From Pseudomonadota bacterium (GTDB taxonomy: Bacteria; Pseudomonadota; Alphaproteobacteria; Rhizobiales; Xanthobacteraceae), in the NCBI GenBank assembly GCA_023449855.1, contig JAEXHR010000227.1, positions 1 through 24,544 on the forward strand: a DNA stretch of 24,544 nt, read 5' to 3'. Below are positions 5,077 to 12,735 of this stretch, in pieces (positions within the stretch are counted from its first letter, which is position 1; the number at the start of each line of letters is the position of its first letter). A model generated the notes under the pieces. It saw nothing but the letters and a program-made list of their open reading frames with translations, was not told where the DNA came from and made no database searches. The position numbers and the translations under genes were made by a program.

Positions 5077-6324
5077 TTATCGCGCGTTCATGGCCCGCAG
5101 CACCGCCTCGCTGGGCCAGCAATCGAGCTTCAAGCGCGCCGATTTCTGAAATGCGCCAAGCGCCGCACGCGTCTTCATGCCGGCCTTGCCATCCACCTTG
5201 TCGTTATAAAGCCCGAGCGATGTGAGATGGCGCTGCATCGCCTCGACATCGGTACTGCGGAGCTGCTTGGTCGCTGCCCATGGCGTCGCGAAGGACTGGC
5301 CGCCCGCAATGCGATCCGCGACATGACCGACGAACAGCACATAGAGATCGGAGAAATTGTACTCCTTGATGACGAAGTAGTTTTTCGTCGTGAGGAAAGC
5401 CGGACCATAGATGCCCTCCGGCTGCAGCAGCGAGGCGGGCTGCGCCTGTTCGGCAGTGCTCACCCTCTCGCCGCGCACCAGGGTGAAACCGGCCCTGATC
5501 CACTCGCCGATCGGCCGCGTCACTTCCGGGACGCCCATTGTGCAATCCGCGTTAGCGGGCGCTCGCACCTCATAGGCCCAGCGCAGGCCGCGCTGCCAGC
5601 CCTTGTTGACGAGCTGCTGCGCCGCCGAGGCCAAAGCATCCGGCACCGACTTCCAGATATCGACACGACCGTCACCATCGAAATCGACGCCATGCTTTTC
5701 AAGCTCTGACGGCAGGAACTGCGTGAGGCCGGTAGCGCCGCCCCATGACACGCGCAGATCCTGGCGCGAAACGACCCCGCTCTCGATCAGATTCAGTGCT
5801 GCGATGAACTCGCCGCGATACTGTTCCTTGCGACGACCGACATAGGCTTGCGTCGCCAGCGTGCGGATACCGTCATAAGGCAGCCTGTGGCGGCCGTAAT
5901 CGGTCTCGCGGCCCCAGATCGCCAGGATGATGGCGCCGGGTACGCCGGTCTGCTGTTCGATGGCCTGCAGTGTCCCGCGATGCTGGTCGTAGAGGCGGCG
6001 CCCTTCCCCGGCGAGCCGCGCGATGCTGGCTTCCTTCAGATAGTCGGCCGGCACCTGCACGAATTCGGCCTGCGCCGGTGCGCCGGTGGCTGGACGGCCG
6101 GGTAGCAGGAGATCCGGGAGTTTGTAGTCCGGCTCGAGGCCACGCGTCGCGTCGTCAAAGGTTTTTCGCGACACGCCGGCTTTCTGGGCTTCCGGCCAGA
6201 GCGAGGCGATGAAGCCGGTGAAGGCTGCATCGGCAGCAGATGCCAGAGAGGCCGGCAGGGCAAAACCGATCAGAACGCCGCAAAGTAGCGCGCGTAGTGC
6301 GATTTGCCTGCCCAATTCCCTCAA
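5077..6324 (-). CDS. Lytic murein transglycosylase, MltB family, with C-terminal peptidoglycan-binding domain
   Basis: 415 residues if started at TTG 6324. The enzyme cleaves the MurNAc-GlcNAc bond of peptidoglycan to leave 1,6-anhydro-MurNAc, in the periplasm. The N-terminus is a signal peptide (core ALRALLCGVLIGFALPASLASA). Residues about 35-330 are the SLT_2/MltB domain; the catalytic Glu is E140 in WGRETDYG, with supporting motifs YDGIRTLATQAY and WGGATGLTQFLPSE. The C-terminal 60-70 residues (TDVEAMQRHLTSLGLYNDKVDGKAG and on) are a PG_binding_1 domain. No ATG fits: reading further upstream enters the previous gene out of frame. TTG 6324 overlaps that gene's TGA stop (TTGA), and TTG 6315 is an alternative. 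This suggests translational coupling to the UPF0114 gene. Confidence 0.93.
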   Translation of the reverse strand: MRELGRQIALRALLCGVLIGFALPASLASAADAAFTGFIASLWPEAQKAGVSRKTFDDATRGLEPDYKLPDLLLPGRPATGAPAQAEFVQVPADYLKEASIARLAGEGRRLYDQHRGTLQAIEQQTGVPGAIILAIWGRETDYGRHRLPYDGIRTLATQAYVGRRKEQYRGEFIAALNLIESGVVSRQDLRVSWGGATGLTQFLPSELEKHGVDFDGDGRVDIWKSVPDALASAAQQLVNKGWQRGLRWAYEVRAPANADCTMGVPEVTRPIGEWIRAGFTLVRGERVSTAEQAQPASLLQPEGIYGPAFLTTKNYFVIKEYNFSDLYVLFVGHVADRIAGGQSFATPWAATKQLRSTDVEAMQRHLTSLGLYNDKVDGKAGMKTRAALGAFQKSARLKLDCWPSEAVLRAMNAR

Positions 6325-6935
6325 TGCCCGTGCACTCCGTGATCGGCCTTGTGCTTGCTGCCATGGCCTGCCTCGCCGCTGTTCGAGAGCTTGTCGACAT
6401 AAGCGATACCGACGGCCGAGAGGATGAACACGACATGGATGATGGTCTGCCACATCACCCCGGTTTCGGTGAAACTGGTGGTGCGTGCACCGGTATTGCC
6501 GAGGCCGCCGGCCTCGATGAAGGTGCGCAGCAGGTGGATCGACGAAATGCCGATGATCGCCATCGCCAGCTTGATCTTCAGGACGCTCGCATTGACGTGA
6601 CTGAGCCATTCCGGCTCGTCCGGATGTCCGCGTAGATTGAGACGCGATACGAACGTCTCGTAACCGCCGACAATGACCATCACCAGAAGATTCGAGATCA
6701 TCACCACGTCGATCAGGCCGAGCACGACCAGCATGATCTGCTGTTCGCTGAAATCGAAACTATGGGTGATGAGGTGCCACAGCTCCTTCAGGAACAGCAC
6801 CACATAGACGCCCTGGGCGATGATCAGGCCAATATAGAGCGGCAACTGCAGCCAGCGCGATCCGAAGATCAGAATCGGAATGGGGCGCATCGCCGGCGCC
6901 TTTGGCGACGACGGCATTTCAGGCGTCACGGACAT
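6321..6935 (-). CDS. UPF0114 / YqhA family inner-membrane protein (TIGR00645)
   Basis: 204 residues. The family is recognised from FGSRWLQLPLYIGLIIAQGVY, the polar-interrupted helix GLIDVVMISNLLVMVIVGGYE, and the SHVNASVLKIKLAMAIIGISSIHLL block. About four membrane helices lie at residues 20-55, 66-92, 117-138 and 159-180. The C-terminus is a His/Lys-rich cytoplasmic or periplasmic tail (GHGSKHKADHGVHGH) that may bind metal ions. It is about 40 residues longer than E. coli YqhA because of the N-terminal leader and this tail; ATG at M16 is an alternative start. The function of the family is not established. The stop codon overlaps the TTG start of the lytic transglycosylase, so the two form an operon. 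Confidence 0.92.
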   Translation of the reverse strand: MSVTPEMPSSPKAPAMRPIPILIFGSRWLQLPLYIGLIIAQGVYVVLFLKELWHLITHSFDFSEQQIMLVVLGLIDVVMISNLLVMVIVGGYETFVSRLNLRGHPDEPEWLSHVNASVLKIKLAMAIIGISSIHLLRTFIEAGGLGNTGARTTSFTETGVMWQTIIHVVFILSAVGIAYVDKLSNSGEAGHGSKHKADHGVHGH

Positions 6936-7001
6936 TCGGGAGTTCTCGTTGTCGGGGGAATCTTCGGTGCGGTCTGCAATGCCGACTTATATCGAGTGGT
7001 T

Positions 7002-7021
7002 CCGGACATCATGATGTCCGG
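7002..7021. other. Perfect 20-bp palindrome upstream of the UPF0114 gene
   Basis: CCGGACATCA / TGATGTCCGG is fully self-complementary, flanked by GTT and CAAC, which nearly extend it. It lies between the stop of tam (7048) and the start of the UPF0114 gene (6935). No T-run follows on either strand, so it is not a standard terminator. It could be a protein-binding site for the UPF0114-transglycosylase operon or a tam 3' hairpin. Confidence 0.5.
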
Positions 7022-7047
7022 CAACGCGGCAACTGGCCGCATCGACA

Positions 7048-7818
7048 CTACTTTACAGCGACAATGAAGATTCGCGGGAACCGCAGCAGCACCTTGCCGT
7101 CGGCATGAGGCAGATAGGTCGCCGCGATGCGCGCGGTATATTCGGCCAGATAGGCCTTGCGCTCGGGGCCTTCGAGCGGATCGACGAAGGGGCGCAGGCC
7201 GGTGCCCTTCACCCATTCCACGATCGCAGTCGCGTCCGCCAGCGCGTGATTGTAGATGGTGTGCCAGATTTCGACGCGCGAACAGATCGGCTGCAGCGCA
7301 TCGTAATAGACGCCGGGCTTCGGCAGCGCGTCGCGCAACTCGGCAGCTTTCGAGAGCTTTTTGCGCCACGCCTCCATGTGCGCGACCTCACGCATCAATA
7401 TATGGGTCGGTTCATCGATATTGTCCGGCATCTGCACGGCGAGCACGCCCCCCGGCGGAAGGCCGGTCGCGAGGCGCTTGAGCTGCTTGACGTGATCCGG
7501 CACCCACTGGAACACGGCATTCGCGAACAGCATGTCGGAGCCTGCCGGCGGCACCCAATGGGCGATATTGGCCTCGATGAAAGTCTGGGCCGGCAGGCGC
7601 TCGCGCGCCTGACGGAGCATGTCGGCCGAGGTGTCTACACCGACCACCGCGGCATCCGGCCAGCGATTGACGAGAAGCTCGGTGGAGTTGCCGGGGCCGC
7701 AGCCGATATCGACGACTTTTCGCGCTTCTGCCAGCGGCACCTGCGCGAGCAGATCCCGCGCCGGGCGGGTCCGCTCATCCTCGAATTTCAGATATTGCTG
7801 CGCGCTCCAGTCCGACAT
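7048..7818 (-). CDS. tam: Trans-aconitate 2-methyltransferase
   Basis: 256 residues, close to the 252 of E. coli Tam. The enzyme transfers a methyl group from S-adenosylmethionine to trans-aconitate, an inhibitory by-product of the citric acid cycle, in the cytoplasm. The class I methyltransferase fold is visible: N-terminus MSDWSAQQYLKFEDERTRPARDLL typical of Tam, motif I VVDIGCGPGNST at about 35-46, an acidic residue in VVGVDTSADML, and FANAVFQWVPDH. The C-terminal half matches the family (KPGVYYDALQP, VEWVKGTGLRPF). The start has AGGGAGA upstream. It begins only 13 bases after the ettA stop on the same strand, so the two are probably co-transcribed; a functional link is not obvious. Confidence 0.93.
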   Translation of the reverse strand: MSDWSAQQYLKFEDERTRPARDLLAQVPLAEARKVVDIGCGPGNSTELLVNRWPDAAVVGVDTSADMLRQARERLPAQTFIEANIAHWVPPAGSDMLFANAVFQWVPDHVKQLKRLATGLPPGGVLAVQMPDNIDEPTHILMREVAHMEAWRKKLSKAAELRDALPKPGVYYDALQPICSRVEIWHTIYNHALADATAIVEWVKGTGLRPFVDPLEGPERKAYLAEYTARIAATYLPHADGKVLLRFPRIFIVAVK

Positions 7819-7831
7819 CTCGCTATCTCCC

Positions 7832-9481
7832 TTAGCGCGTCAGTTTCTTGTACTTCACGCGATGCGGAATGATGCTGTCCTGGCCTAGCCGGCGCATCTT
7901 GTCCTTCTCGTAATCCTGGAAGTTGCCCTCGAACCATTCGACATGGCTGTCGCCTTCGAATGCAAGGATGTGGGTCGCGATACGGTCGAGGAACCAGCGA
8001 TCATGGCTGATGATAACGGCGCAGCCGGCGAAATCCTCCAGCGCCTCTTCGAGGGCGCGAAGCGTATCGACGTCGAGATCGTTGGTCGGTTCGTCGAGCA
8101 GGAGGACATTGGCGCCCGACTTCAGCATCTTGGCGAGATGCACGCGGTTGCGTTCACCGCCGGACAGCGAGCCGACCTTCTTCTGCTGGTCGCCGCCCTT
8201 GAAGTTGAAGGCCGAGCAATAGCCGCGCGAATTGACTTCCTTCTTGCCGAGCAGGATCAGCTCGTTCTTGCCGGAAATCTCCTCCCACACGGTCGCCTTG
8301 TCGTCGAGCGCATCGCGTGACTGGTCAACATAGCCAAGCTGCACGGTTTCGCCGACGGTGATGGTGCCGCCGTCCGGAGTCTCCTGCTTGGTGATCATCT
8401 TGAACAGCGTCGATTTGCCGGCGCCGTTCGGGCCGATGACGCCAACGATGCCACCCGGCGGCAGCTTGAAGGTCAGATCGTCGATCAGCAGGCGATCGCC
8501 AAAGCCTTTGTTGAGATGCTCGAAATCGACCACGTTGTCGCCGAGGCGCTCAGCGACCGGAATGATGATCTGCGCGGTCTGGGTCTGCTTCTCGCTGGCC
8601 TGCTTGAGCAGGTCCTCATAGCGCTGGTAACGCGCCTTCGACTTGGCCTGACGGGCCTTGGGCGACGAGGCGATCCATTCCTGCTCGCGGGCGAGCGTCT
8701 TCTGATGCGCTGCGTCCTCGCGGCCTTCCTGCTCGAGGCGCTTCTGCTTCTGGACCAGCCAGGACGAGTAGTTGCCCTCATAAGGGATACCGCGACCGCG
8801 ATCGAGCTCGAGAATCCACGACGTCACATTGTCGAGGAAGTAGCGATCGTGGGTCACGATCAGGATAGCGCCGGGATAGTTGCGCAGATGGCCTTCCAGC
8901 CACGACACGGATTCGGCGTCGAGATGGTTGGTCGGTTCGTCGAGCAGCAGCAGTTCCGGCGCATCGAGCAGCAACTTGCACAGTGCGACGCGGCGGCGCT
9001 CACCGCCGGAGAGCTTGCTGACATCGGCATCGTCGGGCGGACAGCGCAATGCGTCCATTGCCTGATCGACCTTGCTGTCGAGATCCCAGAGGCCCTGGGC
9101 CTCGATCTCGTCCTGCAGCTTGGTCATCTCGTCGGCGGTTTCCTCGGAATAGTTCATCGCCAGTTCGTTGTAGCGATCGAGGATCGCCTTCTGCTTGGCG
9201 ACACCGAGCATGACGTTCTCGCGCACTGTCAGGCTCGCATCGAGCTGCGGCTCCTGTTCGAGGTAGCCGACGCGGGCGCCCTGCGCGACCCAGGCCTCGC
9301 CGGTATATTCCTTATCGAGGCCTGCCATGATCTTCAGCAGGGTCGATTTACCGGCGCCGTTGACGCCGAGCACGCCGATCTTGGCGTCCGGATAGAACGA
9401 CAGATGAACGTTATCCAGCACCTTGCGGGTCGGATAGGCCTTGGTCAGACCCTGCATGAAATAGACGAACTGGCGAGCCAT
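7832..9481 (-). CDS. ettA: Energy-dependent translational throttle protein EttA (ABC-F ATPase)
   Basis: 549 residues (E. coli EttA: 555). EttA binds the ribosomal E site and couples entry into elongation to the ATP/ADP ratio. Two ABC domains are complete: Walker A GVNGAGKST (39-47) and GPNGAGKST (350-358), signatures LSGGERRRV (157-165) and LSGGERNRV (439-447), and Walker B DEPTNHLD (181-188) and DEPTNDLD (463-470). The EttA-type arm lies at about 95-140 (AKQKAILDRYNELAMNYSEE), and the linker includes KARQAKSKARYQRYEDLL. There are no membrane segments. The start at 9481 (MARQFVYFMQGLTKAYP) matches the family N-terminus, whereas the in-frame upstream extension to 9574 does not. First gene of a probable operon with tam. 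Confidence 0.97.
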   Translation of the reverse strand: MARQFVYFMQGLTKAYPTRKVLDNVHLSFYPDAKIGVLGVNGAGKSTLLKIMAGLDKEYTGEAWVAQGARVGYLEQEPQLDASLTVRENVMLGVAKQKAILDRYNELAMNYSEETADEMTKLQDEIEAQGLWDLDSKVDQAMDALRCPPDDADVSKLSGGERRRVALCKLLLDAPELLLLDEPTNHLDAESVSWLEGHLRNYPGAILIVTHDRYFLDNVTSWILELDRGRGIPYEGNYSSWLVQKQKRLEQEGREDAAHQKTLAREQEWIASSPKARQAKSKARYQRYEDLLKQASEKQTQTAQIIIPVAERLGDNVVDFEHLNKGFGDRLLIDDLTFKLPPGGIVGVIGPNGAGKSTLFKMITKQETPDGGTITVGETVQLGYVDQSRDALDDKATVWEEISGKNELILLGKKEVNSRGYCSAFNFKGGDQQKKVGSLSGGERNRVHLAKMLKSGANVLLLDEPTNDLDVDTLRALEEALEDFAGCAVIISHDRWFLDRIATHILAFEGDSHVEWFEGNFQDYEKDKMRRLGQDSIIPHRVKYKKLTR

Positions 9482-9712
9482 CGTGATCCTTGAAGCCGGA
9501 GCTGGAGCGTGAAAATCGGGTTGCCACCGATGTAGCGGCGCCGCCCCCAAAGGGCAACCGGGGGCCTTAAGCATTTGGTAACGCTAGCTTCCGGACGCTT
9601 CCGGATCATGACAATTCGAACCGCTTTTTAACGACTGGCGACCACTGTGCTGACAGGGCGATTCCTCACGCCCGCCGCGGCCGGAGCCGCGGGCAGACAG
9701 GCGGAGCCCGTC

Positions 9713-9910
9713 ATGGCGAATATTGCATCAGCACCTTCGACCGCACGCACCGACACTCCCTCGGCGCAGCCCGGACTGCTGCGCGAGATTCGTCAGTTCT
9801 GGCAGACCTTTTTCGTCGCGGCGTTCAATCCCTACCATCCGGAACAGCATTATATGCGCGGTCCCGGTCCGGCCTGCCGCGCCAAGGAAAAGACGCCGAC
9901 CTCACATTGA
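9713..9910 (+). CDS. Small protein of unknown function
   Basis: 65 residues from ATG 9713 with CGGAG six bases upstream. A Ser/Thr/Pro-rich N-terminus (MANIASAPSTARTDTPSAQ) is followed by an amphipathic aromatic helix LLREIRQFWQTFFVAAFNPY, then HPEQHYMRGPGPACRAKEK. It could be a membrane-associated peptide; no signal peptide or known domain is recognised. The reading frame is unblocked and the ribosome site is good, which supports a real gene. It is divergent from ettA and lies 114 bases upstream of the dehydrogenase gene. The intervening 9911-10024 shows no clear terminator, so co-transcription is possible. A tandem direct repeat GCTTCCGGA lies upstream at 9587-9595 and 9597-9605. Confidence 0.6.
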   Translation: MANIASAPSTARTDTPSAQPGLLREIRQFWQTFFVAAFNPYHPEQHYMRGPGPACRAKEKTPTSH

Positions 9911-10024
9911 GCTGATCGCCGCCGAATTGCGGGTCACGGCGCTTGCACGCTCACGCGTGTCGCGCGATGTCTCCATCCCCTGACGACCTTTGACCGCCGT
10001 CACCTGACCGGATGGACCGACCTC

Positions 10025-10984
10025 ATGCCCCTGCTGCGCTGTGCAATCCTCGACGACTATCAGAACGTAGCCCTGGAACTGGCCGACTGGTCCACGCTCG
10101 GCGACCGCATCGATGTCACGGTGTTCGACAAGCCGTTCGCCTCGGGCGATGAAGCTGCAGCAGCGCTGAAGGATTTCGAGATCGTCTGCGCCATGCGCGA
10201 GCGCACACCATTCCCTCGCACGCTGTTCGAAGCGCTCCCGAAGCTGAAGCTACTCATCACGTCGGGCATGCGCAATGCAGCCATCGATCTTGCGGCCGCA
10301 AAAGCGCAGGGCGTTACCGTCTGCGGCACCGCCATGGTAGGCAATCCCACCGCAGGACTCACGATTGGCCTGATGCTGGAACTCACGCGCAAGATCGGTT
10401 TCGAGCATGCGCGGATGAAAGCCGGCGAGCCATGGCAGGTGAGCCTCGGCGAGGACGTGGAAGGCAAGACGCTCGGCATCATCGGCCTTGGCAAGCTCGG
10501 CACCAAGGTCGCCAGGATCGCGCAGGCACTCGGCATGAAGGTGCTCGCCTGGAGCACCAATCTGACGCCGGAAGCCTGCGCAGAGGCCGGCGTCATCTAT
10601 GCGACGAAGCAGGAATTGTTTGCGCAGTCCGACGTCATCACCATTCATGTCGTGCTGAGCGATCGCTCGCGCGGGCTGGTGTCGCGCGAGGACCTCGCAC
10701 GCATGAAGCCGACGGCCTATCTGATCAATACCGCGCGCGGGCCGATTGTCGATGAAGCCGCTTTGCTGGAAACGCTGCAGGCGAAGAAGATTGCCGGCGC
10801 CGGCATCGACACCTATTCCCACGAGCCGCTTCCCATCGACAGCCCGCTGCGCAAGCTCGACAATGTCGTGATCACGCCGCATCTCGGCTATGTCACGGCG
10901 GAGAACTACCGGCGCATCTATGCCGAGACGATCGAGGGCATCGGTGCGTTCCTCAAGGGCGAGCCGGTGCGTCCGTTGAATTGA
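10025..10984 (+). CDS. D-2-hydroxyacid dehydrogenase (SerA/GyaR-like superfamily)
   Basis: 319 residues. NAD(P)-dependent cytoplasmic enzyme interconverting a 2-keto acid and a D-2-hydroxy acid; the substrate cannot be told from sequence. The N-terminal half of the catalytic domain (LRCAILDDYQNVALELADW) is followed by the nucleotide-binding fold with GLGKLG at 154-159 and its return strand VLAWSTNL. The catalytic triad is intact: R238 in NTARGPIVDE, E267 in DTYSHEPLP, H286 in TPHLGYVT. The ILDDYQ N-terminus is typical of a D-2-hydroxyacid dehydrogenase group often misnamed phosphoglycerate dehydrogenase; it lacks the ACT domain of SerA. A repeat and a strong terminator follow. Confidence 0.92.
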   Translation: MPLLRCAILDDYQNVALELADWSTLGDRIDVTVFDKPFASGDEAAAALKDFEIVCAMRERTPFPRTLFEALPKLKLLITSGMRNAAIDLAAAKAQGVTVCGTAMVGNPTAGLTIGLMLELTRKIGFEHARMKAGEPWQVSLGEDVEGKTLGIIGLGKLGTKVARIAQALGMKVLAWSTNLTPEACAEAGVIYATKQELFAQSDVITIHVVLSDRSRGLVSREDLARMKPTAYLINTARGPIVDEAALLETLQAKKIAGAGIDTYSHEPLPIDSPLRKLDNVVITPHLGYVTAENYRRIYAETIEGIGAFLKGEPVRPLN

Positions 10985-11013
10985 ACACCATCCTGTAAGT
11001 GGCGGGCTCGGCC

Positions 11014-11058
11014 GATGGGTTATCGCTTCGGCGCTATCGCACCTGCGCTTAACCCATC
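11014..11058. repeat. Palindromic intergenic repeat, 'gatgggtta' type
   Basis: GATGGGTTA (11014-11022) and TAACCCATC (11050-11058) frame a GC-rich centre with GCTTCGGCGC. It is of a type I recognise as dispersed in Bradyrhizobium-like genomes. It lies in the 3' region of the dehydrogenase gene, before its terminator. Confidence 0.7.
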
Positions 11059-11072
11059 CTACGAATTCAAAC

Positions 11073-11108
11073 AAAACGGGCGCAGTGCTTTCACACTGCG
11101 CCCGTTTT
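11073..11108. terminator. Strong bidirectional terminator between convergent genes
   Basis: A perfect 15-bp stem (AAAACGGGCGCAGTG / CACTGCGCCCGTTTT) with a 6-base loop has A- and T-runs built into its ends, so it can act on both strands. It serves the dehydrogenase gene (+) and the L,D-transpeptidase gene (-). Confidence 0.95.
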
Positions 11109-11125
11109 GAAATCCTATATCTCGA

Positions 11126-12394
11126 TCAGCGTACGGTGACCGGCGCCGGAAGGGGCTGCACCGAGGACGGCTGCGAGCCCGGCAGCGGCGCCACATTGGC
11201 GCTCGGACCGGGCACCGGCGCCGCCGAGGCCGTGGTCGCCGGAGCCTTGCCCGGCCACACCACCACACGCGTGCCGACCTTGGCGCGCTCGAACAGATCC
11301 GAGACGTCGTCATTCAGCATGCCGATGCAGCCCGACGACACCGACTTGCCGATGGTCGACGGCTGATTGGTGCCGTGGATGCGATAGACGGTCGAGCCAA
11401 GATACATGGCGCGGGCGCCCATCGGGTTGCCCTCACCGCCCGCCATGAAGCGCGGCAGATAAGGCTGACGCTCGATCATTTCCGCCGGCGGATGCCAATC
11501 CGGCCACTCGGCCTTGCGGGTGATCTTCTGCACGCCGTTCCAGGTGAAACCATCGCGACCGACGCGCACGCCGTAACGCATCGCACGGTTGTTCCCCAGT
11601 ACGTAATACAGGTGATAGTTCGGCGTATCGACGATGATCGTGCCCGCCGGCTCCTTGGTGACGAAATCGACTTCCTGGCGACGCAGGTTCGGCGGCAGTT
11701 GTACCGGACCGGCATCCGGCTGTTCTTCCGGCGGCAGCGAGGCGACCATCACCGAGCGACCATTGGCGCCCATGGCGGGCTCACCTGGCTGCACCGAGCC
11801 GGTGACCGGCGCGGCCTGCTGCCCACCGTAAGCCGGGGCACCATAGGCCGGAGCACCGTAAGCCTGTTGTGCGCCGACGCCTTCGGGCGGACGCGGACCG
11901 GCTTCGGCCGGACCACGATAGGATTCGGCCGGACCGCGATAGGAATAGGTCTGCGGCTGCGGCATCGGACGGCCATAGCGCGGATCGTCCGGGGACATCA
12001 CCGGGCCCTGCGGCGGCAACAATGGCGACGCCGGGGGCAAATCCGGATTGCCGGGCTGGCCCATGGCCGTGCGCGGTGCCGGCCGTCCATAACGCGGATC
12101 ATCCGGCGACATCACCGGGCCCTGGTTGGCGATACCGGGGCTGGACAGCCCTCCCTGCGGACGGCCATTGCGCGACGGGACATCGTCTTCATCCAGCGCA
12201 TCGAAATCGGGCATCGCGTCCATGGCGCTGCCGCGCGGAACAGCGGGATAGCCGCCAGCCGGGTAGCCTGGTTCGGCCGGAATCGAGTAGCCGCTGGGCG
12301 ATGCTTGCGGATAGCCCTGCGCAACCGCGAGCGAATGCCCGGCGGCGCTGCTGAGAGCTAGGGTCGCGAACGTCGTCAGAAAACGCTTGATCAT
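11126..12394 (-). CDS. L,D-transpeptidase (YkuD domain) with long Pro/Gly-rich linker
   Basis: 422 residues from ATG 12394, chosen because AAGGG is 5 bases upstream; ATG 12397 and TTG 12409 are alternatives. A signal peptide (IKRFLTTFATLALSSAAGHSLAVA) directs it to the periplasm, where YkuD enzymes make 3-3 peptidoglycan crosslinks or attach proteins to peptidoglycan. Residues about 30-235 are a low-complexity Pro/Gly/Tyr/Ala linker with two copies of QGPVMSPDDPRYGRP (about 91-105 and 129-143), YRGPAE twice and YGAPA repeats. The catalytic domain spans about 240-380. H340 starts the HGT motif and the nucleophile is C356 in VSSGCIGMLNDD. The usual S-H-G-C-I-R-M reads S-S-G-C-I-G-M here. A second Pro/Ala-rich tail ends the protein. 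Confidence 0.93.
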   Translation of the reverse strand: MIKRFLTTFATLALSSAAGHSLAVAQGYPQASPSGYSIPAEPGYPAGGYPAVPRGSAMDAMPDFDALDEDDVPSRNGRPQGGLSSPGIANQGPVMSPDDPRYGRPAPRTAMGQPGNPDLPPASPLLPPQGPVMSPDDPRYGRPMPQPQTYSYRGPAESYRGPAEAGPRPPEGVGAQQAYGAPAYGAPAYGGQQAAPVTGSVQPGEPAMGANGRSVMVASLPPEEQPDAGPVQLPPNLRRQEVDFVTKEPAGTIIVDTPNYHLYYVLGNNRAMRYGVRVGRDGFTWNGVQKITRKAEWPDWHPPAEMIERQPYLPRFMAGGEGNPMGARAMYLGSTVYRIHGTNQPSTIGKSVSSGCIGMLNDDVSDLFERAKVGTRVVVWPGKAPATTASAAPVPGPSANVAPLPGSQPSSVQPLPAPVTVR

Positions 12395-12528
12395 CATTGC
12401 CCTTGTCAAAGCTTCGAGCAGTAAATCGGGGTTGAGAGGTGAGATCGCGCAGGATCACGGCGCATTCAAGACAAATCCGGGAAAAAGCCCCGCATTTCCG
12501 TCACATTCGCACGATTGCCGGCAGGCGT

Positions 12529-12553
12529 GGCCAACATGCCGCAGCTGTTGGCC
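12529..12553. other. Inverted repeat in the divergent intergenic region
   Basis: GGCCAACA (12529-12536) and TGTTGGCC (12546-12553) are perfect complements with a 9-base spacer. The region 12395-12735 lies between the divergent L,D-transpeptidase and membrane-anchored protein genes and should hold both promoters. I see no gene in it and no convincing -35/-10 pair. The repeat could be a regulator site. Confidence 0.35.
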
Positions 12554-12735
12554 CTTAACACCGCAGTAAGCATGCGTCGTTTCTGCCGCGCATCTTTTAA
12601 CAAACGGTTCGCGAGGCGCTGCGCTATCCTGTCAGCGGCCTGATTCGCGCTCGCGAAACGGCTGCTTCCCGCGTTTTTCACCGCGTTCCCCTGGTTCAAG
12701 AGCCTTTGTATCGGTCGAAGGCGGAACAGCAAGTC

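Noticed and set aside
8516..9493. A 325-codon open frame on the plus strand opposite ettA
   Set aside because: Antisense shadow of the ABC-F gene; its sequence mirrors the Walker and signature regions in reverse and shows no domain of its own.
10250..11074. A 274-codon minus-strand frame opposite the dehydrogenase gene
   Set aside because: Antisense shadow of a gene with complete catalytic residues; no ribosome site or domain seen.
11375..12361. A 328-codon plus-strand frame opposite the L,D-transpeptidase gene
   Set aside because: Its Arg/Gly/Ile repeats are the reverse complement of the transpeptidase's Pro/Gly linker.
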